This document shows positions 51,731-61,096 of a DNA stretch of 64,000 nt, in pieces (positions within the stretch are counted from its first letter, which is position 1; every line of letters starts with the position of its first letter). A program made the translations under genes and the position numbers. The notes beneath the pieces are model-generated. The model had not been told where the DNA came from. It made no database searches and saw only the letters and a program-made list of their open reading frames with translations. Source of the stretch: Chloroflexota bacterium. Its GTDB lineage: Bacteria > Chloroflexota > Dehalococcoidia > Lucifugimonadales > UBA2985. Where the stretch lies: NCBI GenBank assembly GCA_028877205.1, contig JAPPHY010000018.1, positions 1-64,000 of the forward strand. The letters run 5' to 3'.

Positions 51731-52586
51731 GGCGACCATCGGCATCATCGGCGGTACGGGGCTCTACCGCATGGACGGGCTTGAGAGCGCGGAGGAGGTA
51801 GCCGTCGAGACACCGTTCGGAGCGCCCAGCGACGTCATCGTGACCGGCACCCTCAACGGAGTAGGCGTAGCATTCCTGCCCAGGCACGGCAGGGGTCATC
51901 GCGTGCTGCCGTCGGAGATCCCGGCGAGAGCCAACATCTACGCGCTGAAGTCGCTGGGGGTTCAGAGGGTCATATCCGTGAGCGCGGTAGGCAGCCTGCG
52001 GGAGGAGATTCGCCCGCTGGACATGGTAGTGCCAGACCAGCTCATCGATCGGACGCTGGGCAGGCCGCGCACTTTCTTCGGCGATGGAGTGGCGGCCCAT
52101 GTAGGCATGGCCGAGCCGTTCTGCCCCGAGCTGCGAGACGCTCTGCGGGTCAGCGGCGGCCGCGCAGGCGCGACGGTCCACGACGGTGGCGCGCTTGTCG
52201 TCATCGAGGGGCCGCAGTTCTCGACGAAGGCGGAGTCGCACGTGTACCGCTCGTGGGGCGCGAACATCATCGGCATGACCACGCTGCCGGAGGCCAGGCT
52301 CGCAAGGGAAGCCGAGTTGTGCTACGCTGTCCTCGCCTGCTCAACCGACTACGACTGCTGGCACGAGAGCGAGGAGCCGGTGACGGTCGAGATGGTGGTG
52401 GCGAACCTGATGAAGAACACCGCCGTCTCCAGGGCCATCCTCGCAGACGTCATCACGGCCGACCTGGCAGAGCAGGGCTGCGGGTGCGGCTCTGCTCTCG
52501 AAAACGCTATCGTAACGGACAGGAGCGTCATCCCGTCCGATGTCAGAGAGAGGCTGTCCCTCCTCATCGACAAGTATATGATGTGA
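51723..52586 (+). CDS. mtnP: S-methyl-5'-thioadenosine phosphorylase
   Basis: The 287-residue MTAP-type phosphorylase cleaves methylthioadenosine to adenine and methylthioribose-1-P, the substrate of MtnA. Markers are 'IGIIGGTGLYRM', 'LPRHGRGHRVLPSEIPARAN', 'EGPQFSTKAES' and 'CSTDYDCWH'. The GTG start at 51723 has GGAGG 9 bp upstream. The released adenine fits the adenine deaminase upstream. Confidence 0.92.
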   Translation: MAEATIGIIGGTGLYRMDGLESAEEVAVETPFGAPSDVIVTGTLNGVGVAFLPRHGRGHRVLPSEIPARANIYALKSLGVQRVISVSAVGSLREEIRPLDMVVPDQLIDRTLGRPRTFFGDGVAAHVGMAEPFCPELRDALRVSGGRAGATVHDGGALVVIEGPQFSTKAESHVYRSWGANIIGMTTLPEARLAREAELCYAVLACSTDYDCWHESEEPVTVEMVVANLMKNTAVSRAILADVITADLAEQGCGCGSALENAIVTDRSVIPSDVRERLSLLIDKYMM

Positions 52587-52612
52587 GTCTGCACTTCCGG
52601 AGGTATTGAGAA

Positions 52613-52957
52613 ATGGCAAGACAAGATCCTGGGGAACCCTACTTCCGCATAAGCGTAGAGGAAGCCAAGGCTATGGTTGACGGCGGTAACGCCGTGGTGA
52701 TCGACGTGCGCCGGCCCGACGAGTGGGTGACCGGCCGCGTGCAAGGCGCCACGCATATACCGGTCGACGACGTGGCCGCCCGCATCGACGAGCTTCCGGC
52801 GGAGGGAGACCTGCTGTTCATCTGTGCGGCGGGCGTTCGCAGCGGCCTGGCCTGTGAGATGGCCGCGGCGATGGAGATCGACTCCAGCCGCCTGTACAAC
52901 ATCGAGGAAGGCACCGCCACCTGGATCGAGAAGGGGCTGCCCTACGAGGTCGGATAG
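52613..52957 (+). CDS. Rhodanese-like sulfurtransferase, single domain
   Basis: The 114-residue protein has the rhodanese fold with active Cys71 in 'LLFICAAGVRSGLACEMAAA', 'VVIDVRRPDEWVTGRVQGA' and 'NIEEGTATWIEKGLPYE'. It can carry a persulfide sulfur; the physiological acceptor is unknown. It lies in the methylthioadenosine salvage operon, so a sulfur-trafficking role is suggested by context only. Confidence 0.9.
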   Translation: MARQDPGEPYFRISVEEAKAMVDGGNAVVIDVRRPDEWVTGRVQGATHIPVDDVAARIDELPAEGDLLFICAAGVRSGLACEMAAAMEIDSSRLYNIEEGTATWIEKGLPYEVG

Positions 52958-53017
52958 GCCGGTCAAGCCTCCCCAGCGAGCCCGTTGGCCGGTGACCGGA
53001 GCGGCGCGGAGAGAGCC

Positions 53018-53995
53018 ATGAGCAGCCCGATGAAAGACGTGCTCGGCATCGGCAACGCGATGGTGGATGTGCTGGCCCACGCCGACGATGCCTTCCTGGT
53101 CGCGCACGGCCTGGCTCGCGGCGCCATGACCCTGATCGACGCGGAGCAGGGCGCAGCCATCCTGGAGGGTATGGGACAGACGGTGGAGGTGTCCGGTGGC
53201 TCCGCGGCGAACACGATGGCAGGTATCGCCTCGCTGGGCGGCACCGGCTCGTACATCGGCAGGGTTCACGACGACCGGCTCGGGGCGGTCTTCACACGCG
53301 ACATGCGCTCGCTCGGCATAGGCTATGAGACGCCGCCCGCGTCTGAAGGCGCGCCCACGGCGCGGTGCCTTGTAGTCGTCACGCCGGACGGCCAGCGCAC
53401 GATGGCAACGTACCTGGGCGCATCCACGGAGCTTGGGCCGGAGGACGTGGACGCGGAGGCGGTGTACGGCCACGCCGTGACATACCTGGAGGGCTACCTG
53501 TGGGACGCGCCGCGCGCGCCGGAGGCCCTGGCCCTGGCGGCACGGTTGGCCCACGATGCGGGCAACAGGGTGGCGCTGACCTTATCCGACGCGTTCTGCG
53601 TGGACCGGCACCGCGACGAGTTCCTGGACTTCATCCTGCAATACGTGGACGTGCTGTTCGCCAACCAGGATGAGATCACGTCGCTGTACGGTACGGCCGA
53701 CGTGTGGGATGCGGTGGAACGAGCGAGGGGCGACTGCGCGCTGACGGTGGTCACCCGCAGCGAGAAGGGATCGATAGTGGCGTCTGGCGACGAGACGCAC
53801 GTGGTGGACGCCGCGCCTGTCGAGCGCGTAGTGGACACCACCGGCGCGGGCGACCTGTACGCCGCGGGGTTCCTGTACGGGCTCACCCACGGCCACGACC
53901 TGGCGGCTTGCGGACGCATCGGCTCGCTGGCGGCGGCGGAAGTGATCGGCCACCTGGGCGCGCGGCCGGAGGCGCGGCTGAGCGAGCTGGTGTAG
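53018..53995 (+). CDS. Adenosine kinase-like PfkB carbohydrate kinase
   Basis: The 325-residue PfkB kinase has 'VSGGSAANTMAGIASLGG', 'YLEGYLWDAP', 'FANQDEITSLYG' and the catalytic 'VVDTTGAGDLYAAGFLYGL' with the Asp base. This adenosine-kinase-like subtype phosphorylates adenosine (or ribose/inosine). Because ahcY, which makes adenosine, lies 3.4 kb on, adenosine is the likeliest substrate. ATG at 53018 is chosen from the 'DVLGIGNAMVDVL' N-terminus; the GAGAG upstream is a fair ribosome binding site. Confidence 0.88.
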   Translation: MSSPMKDVLGIGNAMVDVLAHADDAFLVAHGLARGAMTLIDAEQGAAILEGMGQTVEVSGGSAANTMAGIASLGGTGSYIGRVHDDRLGAVFTRDMRSLGIGYETPPASEGAPTARCLVVVTPDGQRTMATYLGASTELGPEDVDAEAVYGHAVTYLEGYLWDAPRAPEALALAARLAHDAGNRVALTLSDAFCVDRHRDEFLDFILQYVDVLFANQDEITSLYGTADVWDAVERARGDCALTVVTRSEKGSIVASGDETHVVDAAPVERVVDTTGAGDLYAAGFLYGLTHGHDLAACGRIGSLAAAEVIGHLGARPEARLSELV

Positions 53996-54161
53996 GGGAG
54001 CGGACTGAAGCTGGCCGCAGAACTCACCTTGGTGCCATGCACTCGGTGGCGTCGGAGTGGACTGTCGCGCGGCTTCCCAGCGCATGGGGAGCCATATCCT
54101 GAACTATTCTTACAGTTCGTTCAGTGTATCTGCGAGGCACACCTTTGGGTACCGTGGAGTC

Positions 54162-56483
54162 TCAGCAGAACGGTATGCCGCCCAGATTGGAGCTCTGATC
54201 CAACTGCCCCTGCAAAGAGCTAGGTACGCACCCGTTCAACTGGTTGCCGTCGAGGCTCAAGCGTTGCAGGTTGGGTAGATTGCCCAACTCCGGCGGTATG
54301 TCTCCGCTCAACTGATTCCCACTGAGAGACATGTACTGTAGGTTGGCTAAGTTGCCAAGCTCCGGCGGAATCTCCCCACTCAACTGGTTTCGGACAACAT
54401 ACAGGGATTGCAGGTTGGGTAGATTGCCCAACTCCGGCGGTATGCCTCCGCTCAAATGATTCCCGCTGAGATTCAGGTACTGCAGGCTAGCTAGATTGCC
54501 CAATTCTGGCGGAATCTCCCCACTCAACTGGTTCTTAGCAAGGCCCACGAGTTGCAGGTTGGGTAGATTGCCAAGCGCTGGCGGAATGGCTCCGCTAAAC
54601 TGGTTGTCGTCAAGGCTTAGGTGGCGTAGGTTGGGTAAGTTGCCCAGCTCTGGCGGGATCTCCCCGCTTAACTGGTTCTTGCCTAAAATCAGGACTTGCA
54701 GGCTAGCTAGATTGCCCAACGCTGGCGGAATCTCCCCACTGAACTGGTTCCCGTCAAGACTCAGGGCTTGCAAGTTGGAAAGAAGCCCCAGCTCTCTCGG
54801 AATCTCTCCACTCAACTGGTTCGAGCGTAGGCTCAGAGATTGCAGGTTGAGTAGATTGCCCAACGCTGGCGGTATGCGACCGCTCAACTGGGTTTGATTG
54901 AGGTTCAGGAGTCTCAAGTTGAGTAGATTGCCCAAATCTGGAGGAATCTGGCCGCCTATTGGATTTCCGTCAAGGCTCAAGTGCTGCAGGTTTGAGAGAA
55001 GGCCCAATTCTGGCGGAATCTCCCCACTCAACTGGTTCCAATGAAGGCTCAGGGTTTGCAGGTTGTGCAAATTGCCCAACTCAGGTGGGATTTCCCCGAC
55101 TATCGGATTCTCGCCTAGCCTGAGCTCCTTCAGATTGACTAGGTTGCCCACTTCCGGAGGTATCTCCCCGCTCAGTTCATTCTTGGTCAGGCTCAGTCTT
55201 GTGACTCCACCATTGGCGTCAGTGGTGACTCCGGCCCACTCGCTGATTGGCTTATTGCTCAACCAACCAGTGTTGTCGGACCAGTCTTGTCCGCCCGTGG
55301 CATTGAACAGGGCAACCAAGGCCTCCCTGTCCGCTTCTGATGATGTACCCGCGGCAGTTGGCAGTTCGGGGGGTCTGCCTTCAGTTGGCTGGGGCTGAGT
55401 CTCTACAACCACAGGCGTGGCCGAGGGAAGAGGTGTAGATGCAACCAAAGGGAGGGAAGTCGTGTTAGGATCACTAGGAGTGGTTTCCGTATCTGTAATA
55501 TCGGTACTTTCTGCTCTGCTTGGCGTCCCTGGGAGTTCTCTGTATACGGGTGATGACTGCCATATGTTGTTTGCGTAGTCGCGGAAGTCGACTCGTGCAC
55601 GGGATGCCTCACGGGACTTATCTTCTAGCTCCGCCTTTCTGTCCAGTAGGTCAGCTTCCCTTGCATTTAGCTCGTCGGCCCTTGCTGGATTGTATTCAAG
55701 ACAACCCAAGAATTGCCCTGTCATAATGTTGCGATGCGCCGTGCGACAGTGGCGCTCAATGTCCTTAAGCAACTCGTCTATGTCGCTGTCCAGTGCGTCG
55801 CTCTCGGCAACGTAACTGCCATAGAGCCTCTCGTAGTCGTCTCGGAGAGTGCGTAGAATGTTCAGGCTCTCCTTGTTCTCTGGATGGACGTTCTTTTCGA
55901 TAGCTATAGCCACACGCCTTTCACCATCTACGTCATCGAGAGAAGAATAGGAGTCAGGTTCTTCGGTAAGTAGGTACGTGTCAGAGTTTCGGATAGTCTT
56001 GTAGCTAGCTCGACTGGGATTCACTAGTTCCAGCAAATAGATTATGTCGTGAGTCCGATGGTCGTACAGGAGCATTCCCTCGGTAATTGTGTCTGCGTCT
56101 GTCGGGAATGCGAAGGTTATCTCGTCCGTGCATGATACGGCGGGCGTCAGGACTCCTGTACATTTCGGATTCGCTACAATCAGGGAGCGAGTCATGTCAG
56201 CGGCTTCTTCCGGGTACAGCTCGATGGAGTCTACGTGGCTTAGGGCTGGAGTCCCACCCGCAAACAAGCCCTCCACACTGGCCCGAATGTCTATGAAGCT
56301 CTTTATGCCGACCCAAGGCAAGATTGTAAGAGCTGCTAAGGTGATTACTAAGGTGAAGCCGATTATCTTCCCTAGACCGAAACGTCGCTTTGTGGGTAGG
56401 TCGTTGAGCAACCGTCGGGAAGTGCAGTCAACACAGGTACAAGCCGGCGGGTGCCTTCCTCGTACAGAGTCTCCGTCGTTCAA
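54162..56483 (-). CDS. Membrane-anchored protein with 14 plant-like leucine-rich repeats
   Basis: The 773-residue protein has a short cytoplasmic start with a C15-x-C17-x2-C20 cluster ('HPPACTCVDCTSRRL') and one transmembrane helix (about 41-60). An extracytoplasmic region with a coiled coil (~235-290) and a Thr/Pro linker follows. A cap ('DREALVALFNATGGQDWSDN') leads into 14 repeats of 24 residues, consensus LxxLxLxxNQLSGEIPPELGNL, from ~427 to 763. This is the plant-specific LRR subtype, used for protein recognition. TTG start with GGAGGT 11 bp before. Role unknown; adhesion or surface recognition is a guess. It is flanked by SAM-metabolism genes and probably inserted. Confidence 0.85.
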   Translation of the reverse strand: MNDGDSVRGRHPPACTCVDCTSRRLLNDLPTKRRFGLGKIIGFTLVITLAALTILPWVGIKSFIDIRASVEGLFAGGTPALSHVDSIELYPEEAADMTRSLIVANPKCTGVLTPAVSCTDEITFAFPTDADTITEGMLLYDHRTHDIIYLLELVNPSRASYKTIRNSDTYLLTEEPDSYSSLDDVDGERRVAIAIEKNVHPENKESLNILRTLRDDYERLYGSYVAESDALDSDIDELLKDIERHCRTAHRNIMTGQFLGCLEYNPARADELNAREADLLDRKAELEDKSREASRARVDFRDYANNIWQSSPVYRELPGTPSRAESTDITDTETTPSDPNTTSLPLVASTPLPSATPVVVETQPQPTEGRPPELPTAAGTSSEADREALVALFNATGGQDWSDNTGWLSNKPISEWAGVTTDANGGVTRLSLTKNELSGEIPPEVGNLVNLKELRLGENPIVGEIPPELGNLHNLQTLSLHWNQLSGEIPPELGLLSNLQHLSLDGNPIGGQIPPDLGNLLNLRLLNLNQTQLSGRIPPALGNLLNLQSLSLRSNQLSGEIPRELGLLSNLQALSLDGNQFSGEIPPALGNLASLQVLILGKNQLSGEIPPELGNLPNLRHLSLDDNQFSGAIPPALGNLPNLQLVGLAKNQLSGEIPPELGNLASLQYLNLSGNHLSGGIPPELGNLPNLQSLYVVRNQLSGEIPPELGNLANLQYMSLSGNQLSGDIPPELGNLPNLQRLSLDGNQLNGCVPSSLQGQLDQSSNLGGIPFC
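54195..55205 (-). repeat. 72-bp tandem repeat array coding LRRs
   Basis: Fourteen 72-bp units are recognisable by recurring blocks such as 'actcaactggtt' and 'ttgcccaactc' on the plus strand. Some units (ending GNLAS versus GNLPN, or GLLSN) are more alike, suggesting recent duplication in pairs. Confidence 0.8.
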
Positions 56484-56759
56484 AAGGGTTGTACCTCCAA
56501 GCTAATCGAATAGCAATGGCAGTCTATCGTTTTTCACTTAGGCCCTCTTCTGTACACAAACTGTACAGCAGGCCCACGTGTAAGCCTTCTACCTTCTCTA
56601 GCGTCTCGTACTGTATGTCTACTAATTCAAGCAGCTGTCTAGCCAATCTCCAAGAGCAGTCCTTCAACCGGAGGAGAAGGGAAGCCTGCCTCATTGTTTC
56701 AGTCTTTCGGGGAAACAGGAGCTAGGAATAGCTTCGCTCCTTGCATGGCTATAGAGCTG

Positions 56760-57092
56760 CTACGACCAATGATCATAAACGCGATTTAGCTCCTGGATCC
56801 AGAATCGAACTTCGTCGCCGCCTGTGTACAAACCAAGTTCTTCTGCTAGTCGAAAGAACCCTTGGCCAGGCCTATTCTCTTCCACTAGAATCACCACAGC
56901 GGATAGCATTGGCCTCCCAGCCTGATGCTCGAACCGACTTATCTCTCCAAGCATTGAGCCTATTCGCTCTCGGTGATGGGGCAAGCTCATGTCTAGGCCG
57001 GCCAGAGGAGCGATGTCTGAGTAGAAGGTAATGTCCCGGCTTCTGGCTACACGAAGTATCTCTTGATAGATTGCCTGGGTGACTGCATCCAT
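56760..57092 (-). CDS. Small conserved-looking protein of unknown function
   Basis: The 110-residue product reads 'QAIYQEILRVARSRDITFYS' then 'IAPLAGLDMSLPHHRERIGS', 'GRPMLSAVVILVEENRPGQG' and 'FFRLAEELGL'. The ordered alternation of helices and strands and the clean GGAAG ribosome binding site indicate a real gene. The motif resembles uncharacterised proteins often found next to nucleases in accessory regions, but I cannot name the family. An ATG 13 codons upstream is an alternative. It sits upstream of the LRR gene on the same strand, 276 bp apart. Confidence 0.6.
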   Translation of the reverse strand: MDAVTQAIYQEILRVARSRDITFYSDIAPLAGLDMSLPHHRERIGSMLGEISRFEHQAGRPMLSAVVILVEENRPGQGFFRLAEELGLYTGGDEVRFWIQELNRVYDHWS

Positions 57093-57409
57093 CAGACGCT
57101 TCCGCTTTGAAGATTGGACGCAGTGTATCATAGGCGGGGCTCAACAGCCACCGTGCCCGTGTTTCACCTCCGTAAGGTCCAAACTTCCGCATCACTCGTC
57201 GCCAACTCGAGCCTATCTTCCCAATGGACACGCCTTGCGAAATCCGCTATCATACCTACGGCCCAAATGAGGCCATCGTAGTCTCAAACCATGATTCAGT
57301 TCGAGGGCACATGATGGTCGTGCCCTCTACCACGGGAGGACTGCACTACATGACTTCGCATTCGCTGAACGCCTGCCCGTCCGCCCAGTCTTGGGAGGGC
57401 AGGTAGCCT
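57093..57409. other. Leader region of ahcY
   Basis: No convincing gene. A 60-codon plus-strand frame (57224-57406) has no ribosome binding site. The last 40 bp form a structured element next to the ahcY start. No match to the known SAH or SAM riboswitch cores was recognised by eye. Confidence 0.5.
57372..57403 (+). promoter_or_regulatory. Hairpin covering the ahcY ribosome binding region
   Basis: CCTGCCC (57372-57378) pairs with GGGCAGG (57397-57403), with an inner CCCA/TGGG stem. The 3' arm contains the purine-rich bases 7-13 nt before the ATG that would serve as ribosome binding site, so the fold could gate translation. Confidence 0.45.
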
Positions 57410-58678
57410 ATGGTTGCGCAGACGAAAGGCGACGTAAAGGACATCGGCCTCGCGAGCCAGGGCATCCTTCGCATCGAGTGGGCCGCCCGGGAGATGCAGG
57501 TGCTACGCCTGGTCCGGGAGCGGTTCGCCCGCGAGAGGCCCCTCGAAGGGCTGAGACTCTCCGCCTGCCTGCACGTGACGACTGAGACGGCAAACCTCGC
57601 GCTTGCACTCCGCGACGGCGGCGCCAGCGTGGCCCTTTGCGCCAGCAATCCGCTCAGCACACAGGACGACGTGGCGGCGGCGCTCGTCTCCGAGTACGGC
57701 ATCCCCACGTTCGCCATCCACGGCGAAGACCATGAGACCTACTACCGCCACATCCACTCCGCGCTCGACCACGGGCCGCACTACACGATGGACGACGGCG
57801 CGGACTTGGTGACCGTCCTGCACAAGGAGCGCCGCGAGCTTATCGGTGGTGTGCTCGGTGGGACTGAGGAGACTACCACAGGCGTCATCCGCCTGCGCAG
57901 CCAGGCCCGCGAGGGCATGCTGGAGTACCCCATCGTCGCCGTCAACGAGGCGGACACCAAGCACCTCTTCGACAACCGGTACGGCACGGGCCAGAGCACG
58001 GTCGATGGCGTGACGCGCGCCACCAACGTGTTGTGGGCCGGCAAGCAGGTAGTCGTCTGCGGGTACGGCTGGTGCGGCCGCGGCATCGCAATGCGGGTGC
58101 GCGGTCTCGGCGGCCATGTCATCGTCACGGAAGTCGACCCCGTACGCGCGCTGGAGGCGGTGATGGACGGCTACCGCGTGGCGCCCGTGCTGGAGGCGGC
58201 GTCCGACGGAGACGTGTTCATCACTGCAACGGGTGACGTGAAGGTCATCGACGAGGAGGCGCTGGCCCGCATGAAGGACGGCGCGATCCTCGCCAACAGC
58301 GGCCACTTCAACGTTGAGATCGACATCCCCGCGCTGGAGGCCATGTCCGAGGGTAAGCGGCACATGCGCTCGTCGGTGGAGGAGTACCGGCTGAAGGACG
58401 GGCGCAGGCTCTACCTCCTCGGTGAGGGCAGGCTCATCAACCTGGCCGCCGCGGAGGGGCATCCATCCAGCGTGATGGACATGAGCTTCGCCAATCAGGC
58501 GCTGTGCGTCGAGTACCTGGCGGGCTTGCAGGAGAGGCCGACACGGGACGTGCATCCCGTGCCGGTGGACATCGACCGGACAATAGCTGCACTGAAGCTC
58601 AACTCGCTGGGCGTGAGCATAGACTCGCTCACCGATGAGCAGCTGCGCTACCTGGAGAGCTGGGAGGAAGGTACCTGA
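57410..58678 (+). CDS. ahcY: Adenosylhomocysteinase
   Basis: The 422-residue enzyme hydrolyses S-adenosylhomocysteine to adenosine and homocysteine. It has the substrate-binding '[19 protein letters not shown]', '[17 protein letters not shown]', the NAD loop '[20 protein letters not shown]', '[15 protein letters not shown]' and '[20 protein letters not shown]'. It ends with the '[14 protein letters not shown]' tail of the short form, which lacks the 40-residue insert of some bacteria. metK begins 43 bp downstream. Confidence 0.96.
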   Translation: MVAQTKGDVKDIGLASQGILRIEWAAREMQVLRLVRERFARERPLEGLRLSACLHVTTETANLALALRDGGASVALCASNPLSTQDDVAAALVSEYGIPTFAIHGEDHETYYRHIHSALDHGPHYTMDDGADLVTVLHKERRELIGGVLGGTEETTTGVIRLRSQAREGMLEYPIVAVNEADTKHLFDNRYGTGQSTVDGVTRATNVLWAGKQVVVCGYGWCGRGIAMRVRGLGGHVIVTEVDPVRALEAVMDGYRVAPVLEAASDGDVFITATGDVKVIDEEALARMKDGAILANSGHFNVEIDIPALEAMSEGKRHMRSSVEEYRLKDGRRLYLLGEGRLINLAAAEGHPSSVMDMSFANQALCVEYLAGLQERPTRDVHPVPVDIDRTIAALKLNSLGVSIDSLTDEQLRYLESWEEGT

Positions 58679-58721
58679 TACTGCGGCTTCTCCGCCGCAA
58701 ACCACCACTAGGAGAGGACCA

Positions 58722-59969
58722 GTGGCATTTACGTTCACGGATTCACCATCATACCTGTACACGTCCGAGTCGGTGACCGAGGGTCATCCTGACAAGCTGT
58801 GCGACCAGATATCGGACGCCATCCTTGACGCCATCATCGCCAGGGACCCCCAGGCGCGAGTCGCATGCGAGACCTGCGTGACCAACGGGCTTGTGGCGGT
58901 CATGGGCGAAATCACCACCGACACATACGTCGACGTATCGCGCATCATCCGTGACACCATCAGCGGCGTCGGCTACAACAACCCGGACCACGGCTTCGAC
59001 TACAAGAGCTGCGGTGTCGTTCTATCGCTACAGGAGCAGTCCAAGGACATCGCGCTGGGCGTGGACGCCTCCCAGGAGGCCAAGGAGCGAGGCGAGATTT
59101 ACGACGAGGACCCGGACGAGACGGGTGCCGGCGACCAGGGCATGATGGTTGGATTCGCGTGCAACGAGACGCCCGAGCTGATGCCTCTTACCGTGGCCCT
59201 TTCGCACAGGCTGGTGCAGCGTCTCGCCGTGGTGCGCAAGGAGGGGATGATTCCCTACCTGCGGCCGGACGGAAAGTCGCAGGTGACGGTGGAGTACTCC
59301 TACGGCGTGCCCAAGCGCATAGACACGGTGGTGATCAGCGCACAGCACAACCCGGAGGTGTCACAGGACGTCATCAAGCGCGACATCACCGAGATGGTCA
59401 TCAACGAGGTGGTGCCCGCCGGTCTCCGCGACGCCAATACCAAGATATTCGTGAACCCCACGGGCAGGTTCGTGGTGGGCGGGCCGGTGGCGGACACTGG
59501 GCTCACCGGGCGCAAGATTCTGGTGGACACCTACGGCGGAGTGGCCCGCCACGGCGGAGGCGCATTCTCCGGCAAGGACCCCACGAAGGTCGACCGGTCA
59601 GGCGCTTACTACGCCCGCTACGCGGCCAAGAACATCGTGGCGGCTGGCCTGGCAGACCGCGCCGAGATCCAGATCTCGTACGCCATCGGCGTCGCCAAAC
59701 CTCTGTCCGTGTCCGTCGAGACATTCGGCACCGGCCACGTCGACGACGCCACCATCCAGCTGCTGGTCGACAAGCACTTCGACTTTCGCCCTGCAGCCAT
59801 CATCCGGAACCTTGACCTGCGCCGCCCGATCTACAAGAACACGGCAAGCTACGGTCACTTCGGGCGGGAAGACCTGCAGCTGCCCTGGGAGCGCACCGAC
59901 AAGGCGGACCTGCTGCGGGCGGAGGCCGGACTCCGCACGATTATGGGTCGGGGTGAAGCCACGGCCTGA
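58722..59969 (+). CDS. metK: S-adenosylmethionine synthase
   Basis: The 415-residue enzyme makes SAM from methionine and ATP. It shows '[20 protein letters not shown]', the ATP motif '[20 protein letters not shown]' and '[20 protein letters not shown]' with the conserved Lys/Asp. GTG start with TAGGAGAGG upstream; a longer frame overlapping ahcY is not supported. A 6-bp hairpin (58682-58699) lies in the short gap after ahcY. The pair ahcY-metK completes SAM turnover. Confidence 0.96.
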   Translation: MAFTFTDSPSYLYTSESVTEGHPDKLCDQISDAILDAIIARDPQARVACETCVTNGLVAVMGEITTDTYVDVSRIIRDTISGVGYNNPDHGFDYKSCGVVLSLQEQSKDIALGVDASQEAKERGEIYDEDPDETGAGDQGMMVGFACNETPELMPLTVALSHRLVQRLAVVRKEGMIPYLRPDGKSQVTVEYSYGVPKRIDTVVISAQHNPEVSQDVIKRDITEMVINEVVPAGLRDANTKIFVNPTGRFVVGGPVADTGLTGRKILVDTYGGVARHGGGAFSGKDPTKVDRSGAYYARYAAKNIVAAGLADRAEIQISYAIGVAKPLSVSVETFGTGHVDDATIQLLVDKHFDFRPAAIIRNLDLRRPIYKNTASYGHFGREDLQLPWERTDKADLLRAEAGLRTIMGRGEATA

Positions 59970-59985
59970 AGGCGAGGACCTCTGA

Positions 59986-61068
59986 ATGAAGGCGGTAATC
60001 CTGGCCGGAGGTGAGGGGACGCGTCTGCGTCCGCTGACGTGCAACGTCCCCAAGCCGATGGTGCCCATCCTCAACCGCCCCTTCCTGGAGCACATGCTAA
60101 GCCACCTGAGCGGGCATGGCGTGGATCACGCCATCCTGACCATGTGGTACCTGCCGGACGTCATTCGCTCGCACTTCGGGCACGGCGAAGGGCTGGGGCT
60201 CCGCCTCAGCTACACGCTCGAAGAGCAGCCGCTGGGCACCGCGGGCGCCGTCAAAAACGTTGAGTCCGAGCTGGACGGCCCGTTCCTTGTGCTGAACGGG
60301 GACATCTTCACCGACCTGGACCTGGGAGCGATGATCAGGTTTCATCGCGAGTCCGGCGCGATGGTCACCATCGCGCTGACGCAGGTGGAAGACCCGTCGG
60401 CGTTCGGCGTGGTGGACATGGACGAGAGCGGCCGCGTGTCGCGGTTCGTCGAGAAGCCGCCGCCCGGTGAGGCCCCCAGCAACTGGATCAACGCCGGAAC
60501 CTACCTCATAGAGCCGGATGCGCTGGCACACGCGCCCGGCGGTGAGCACTACATGTTCGAGCGGGGCCTTTTCCCAAAGCTGCTGGAGATGGGCGCGCCC
60601 GTCTACGGCTATCGCTCGTCCGCCTACTGGGCGGATCTGGGAACGCCTGCCAGCTACGCCCGGGTTCACCGGGACATGCTGCCCTCTGCCGGCCCGGTTG
60701 CCGGTCACGACGCGAGTGGCGTACACGCATCGGCTAAGCTCAGCGGCCCAGTGCTGCTTGGCAAGGGATGCGCCATAGGGCCGGACGCGGAGGTGTATGG
60801 GCCTGTGGTCATGGGCGCCGGATGCCGCGTGGGTGAAGGGGCGGTGGTACGCGACGCCATCCTGTGGAGGGAGGTCGACGTGGGACGAGGCGCAGAGCTT
60901 GACGCGTGCATCGTTGGCGACAGCGTTAGCGTGGGTGCAGGCGCGACGGTGGGCGCAGGGTGCATCGTCGGCGACGGCGCCAGGATCGGCAGCGGCAATC
61001 GCATGGAGCGCGGGATGGTGCTTTGGCCCGGTGTCTCCATTCAGCCGGAGGCCGTCTCCTTCCGCTAG
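59986..61068 (+). CDS. Sugar-1-phosphate nucleotidyltransferase with left-handed beta-helix tail
   Basis: The 360-residue enzyme has the nucleotidyltransferase start 'AVILAGGEGTRLRPLTCNVP' and 'KPMVPILNRPFLEHMLSHL', the metal/sugar motif 'LVLNGDIFTDLDLGAMI' and 'EKPPPGEAPSNWINAGTYLI'. From ~260 it has hexapeptide-repeat turns ending 'MVLWPGVSIQPEAVSFR'. The plan matches GDP-mannose pyrophosphorylase or glucose-1-P thymidylyl/uridylyltransferase-like enzymes. The neighbouring phosphomannose-type genes favour mannose-1-P guanylyltransferase (inference). It starts 17 bp after metK. Confidence 0.85.
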   Translation: MKAVILAGGEGTRLRPLTCNVPKPMVPILNRPFLEHMLSHLSGHGVDHAILTMWYLPDVIRSHFGHGEGLGLRLSYTLEEQPLGTAGAVKNVESELDGPFLVLNGDIFTDLDLGAMIRFHRESGAMVTIALTQVEDPSAFGVVDMDESGRVSRFVEKPPPGEAPSNWINAGTYLIEPDALAHAPGGEHYMFERGLFPKLLEMGAPVYGYRSSAYWADLGTPASYARVHRDMLPSAGPVAGHDASGVHASAKLSGPVLLGKGCAIGPDAEVYGPVVMGAGCRVGEGAVVRDAILWREVDVGRGAELDACIVGDSVSVGAGATVGAGCIVGDGARIGSGNRMERGMVLWPGVSIQPEAVSFR

Positions 61069-61096
61069 GGGAGACGTTCGGCGGAGCAGCTCACGT

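Noticed and set aside
56489-56725. 78-codon plus-strand frame upstream of the LRR gene
   Set aside because: Ser/Arg-rich, TTG start without ribosome binding site; probably non-coding.
57224-57406. 60-codon plus-strand frame before ahcY
   Set aside because: It starts with ATG but has no ribosome binding site or recognisable motif, and its end coincides with the ahcY hairpin; treated as leader sequence.
60797-61096. Upstream extension of the phosphohexomutase frame
   Set aside because: It overlaps the nucleotidyltransferase gene; the conserved N-terminus begins at 61097.
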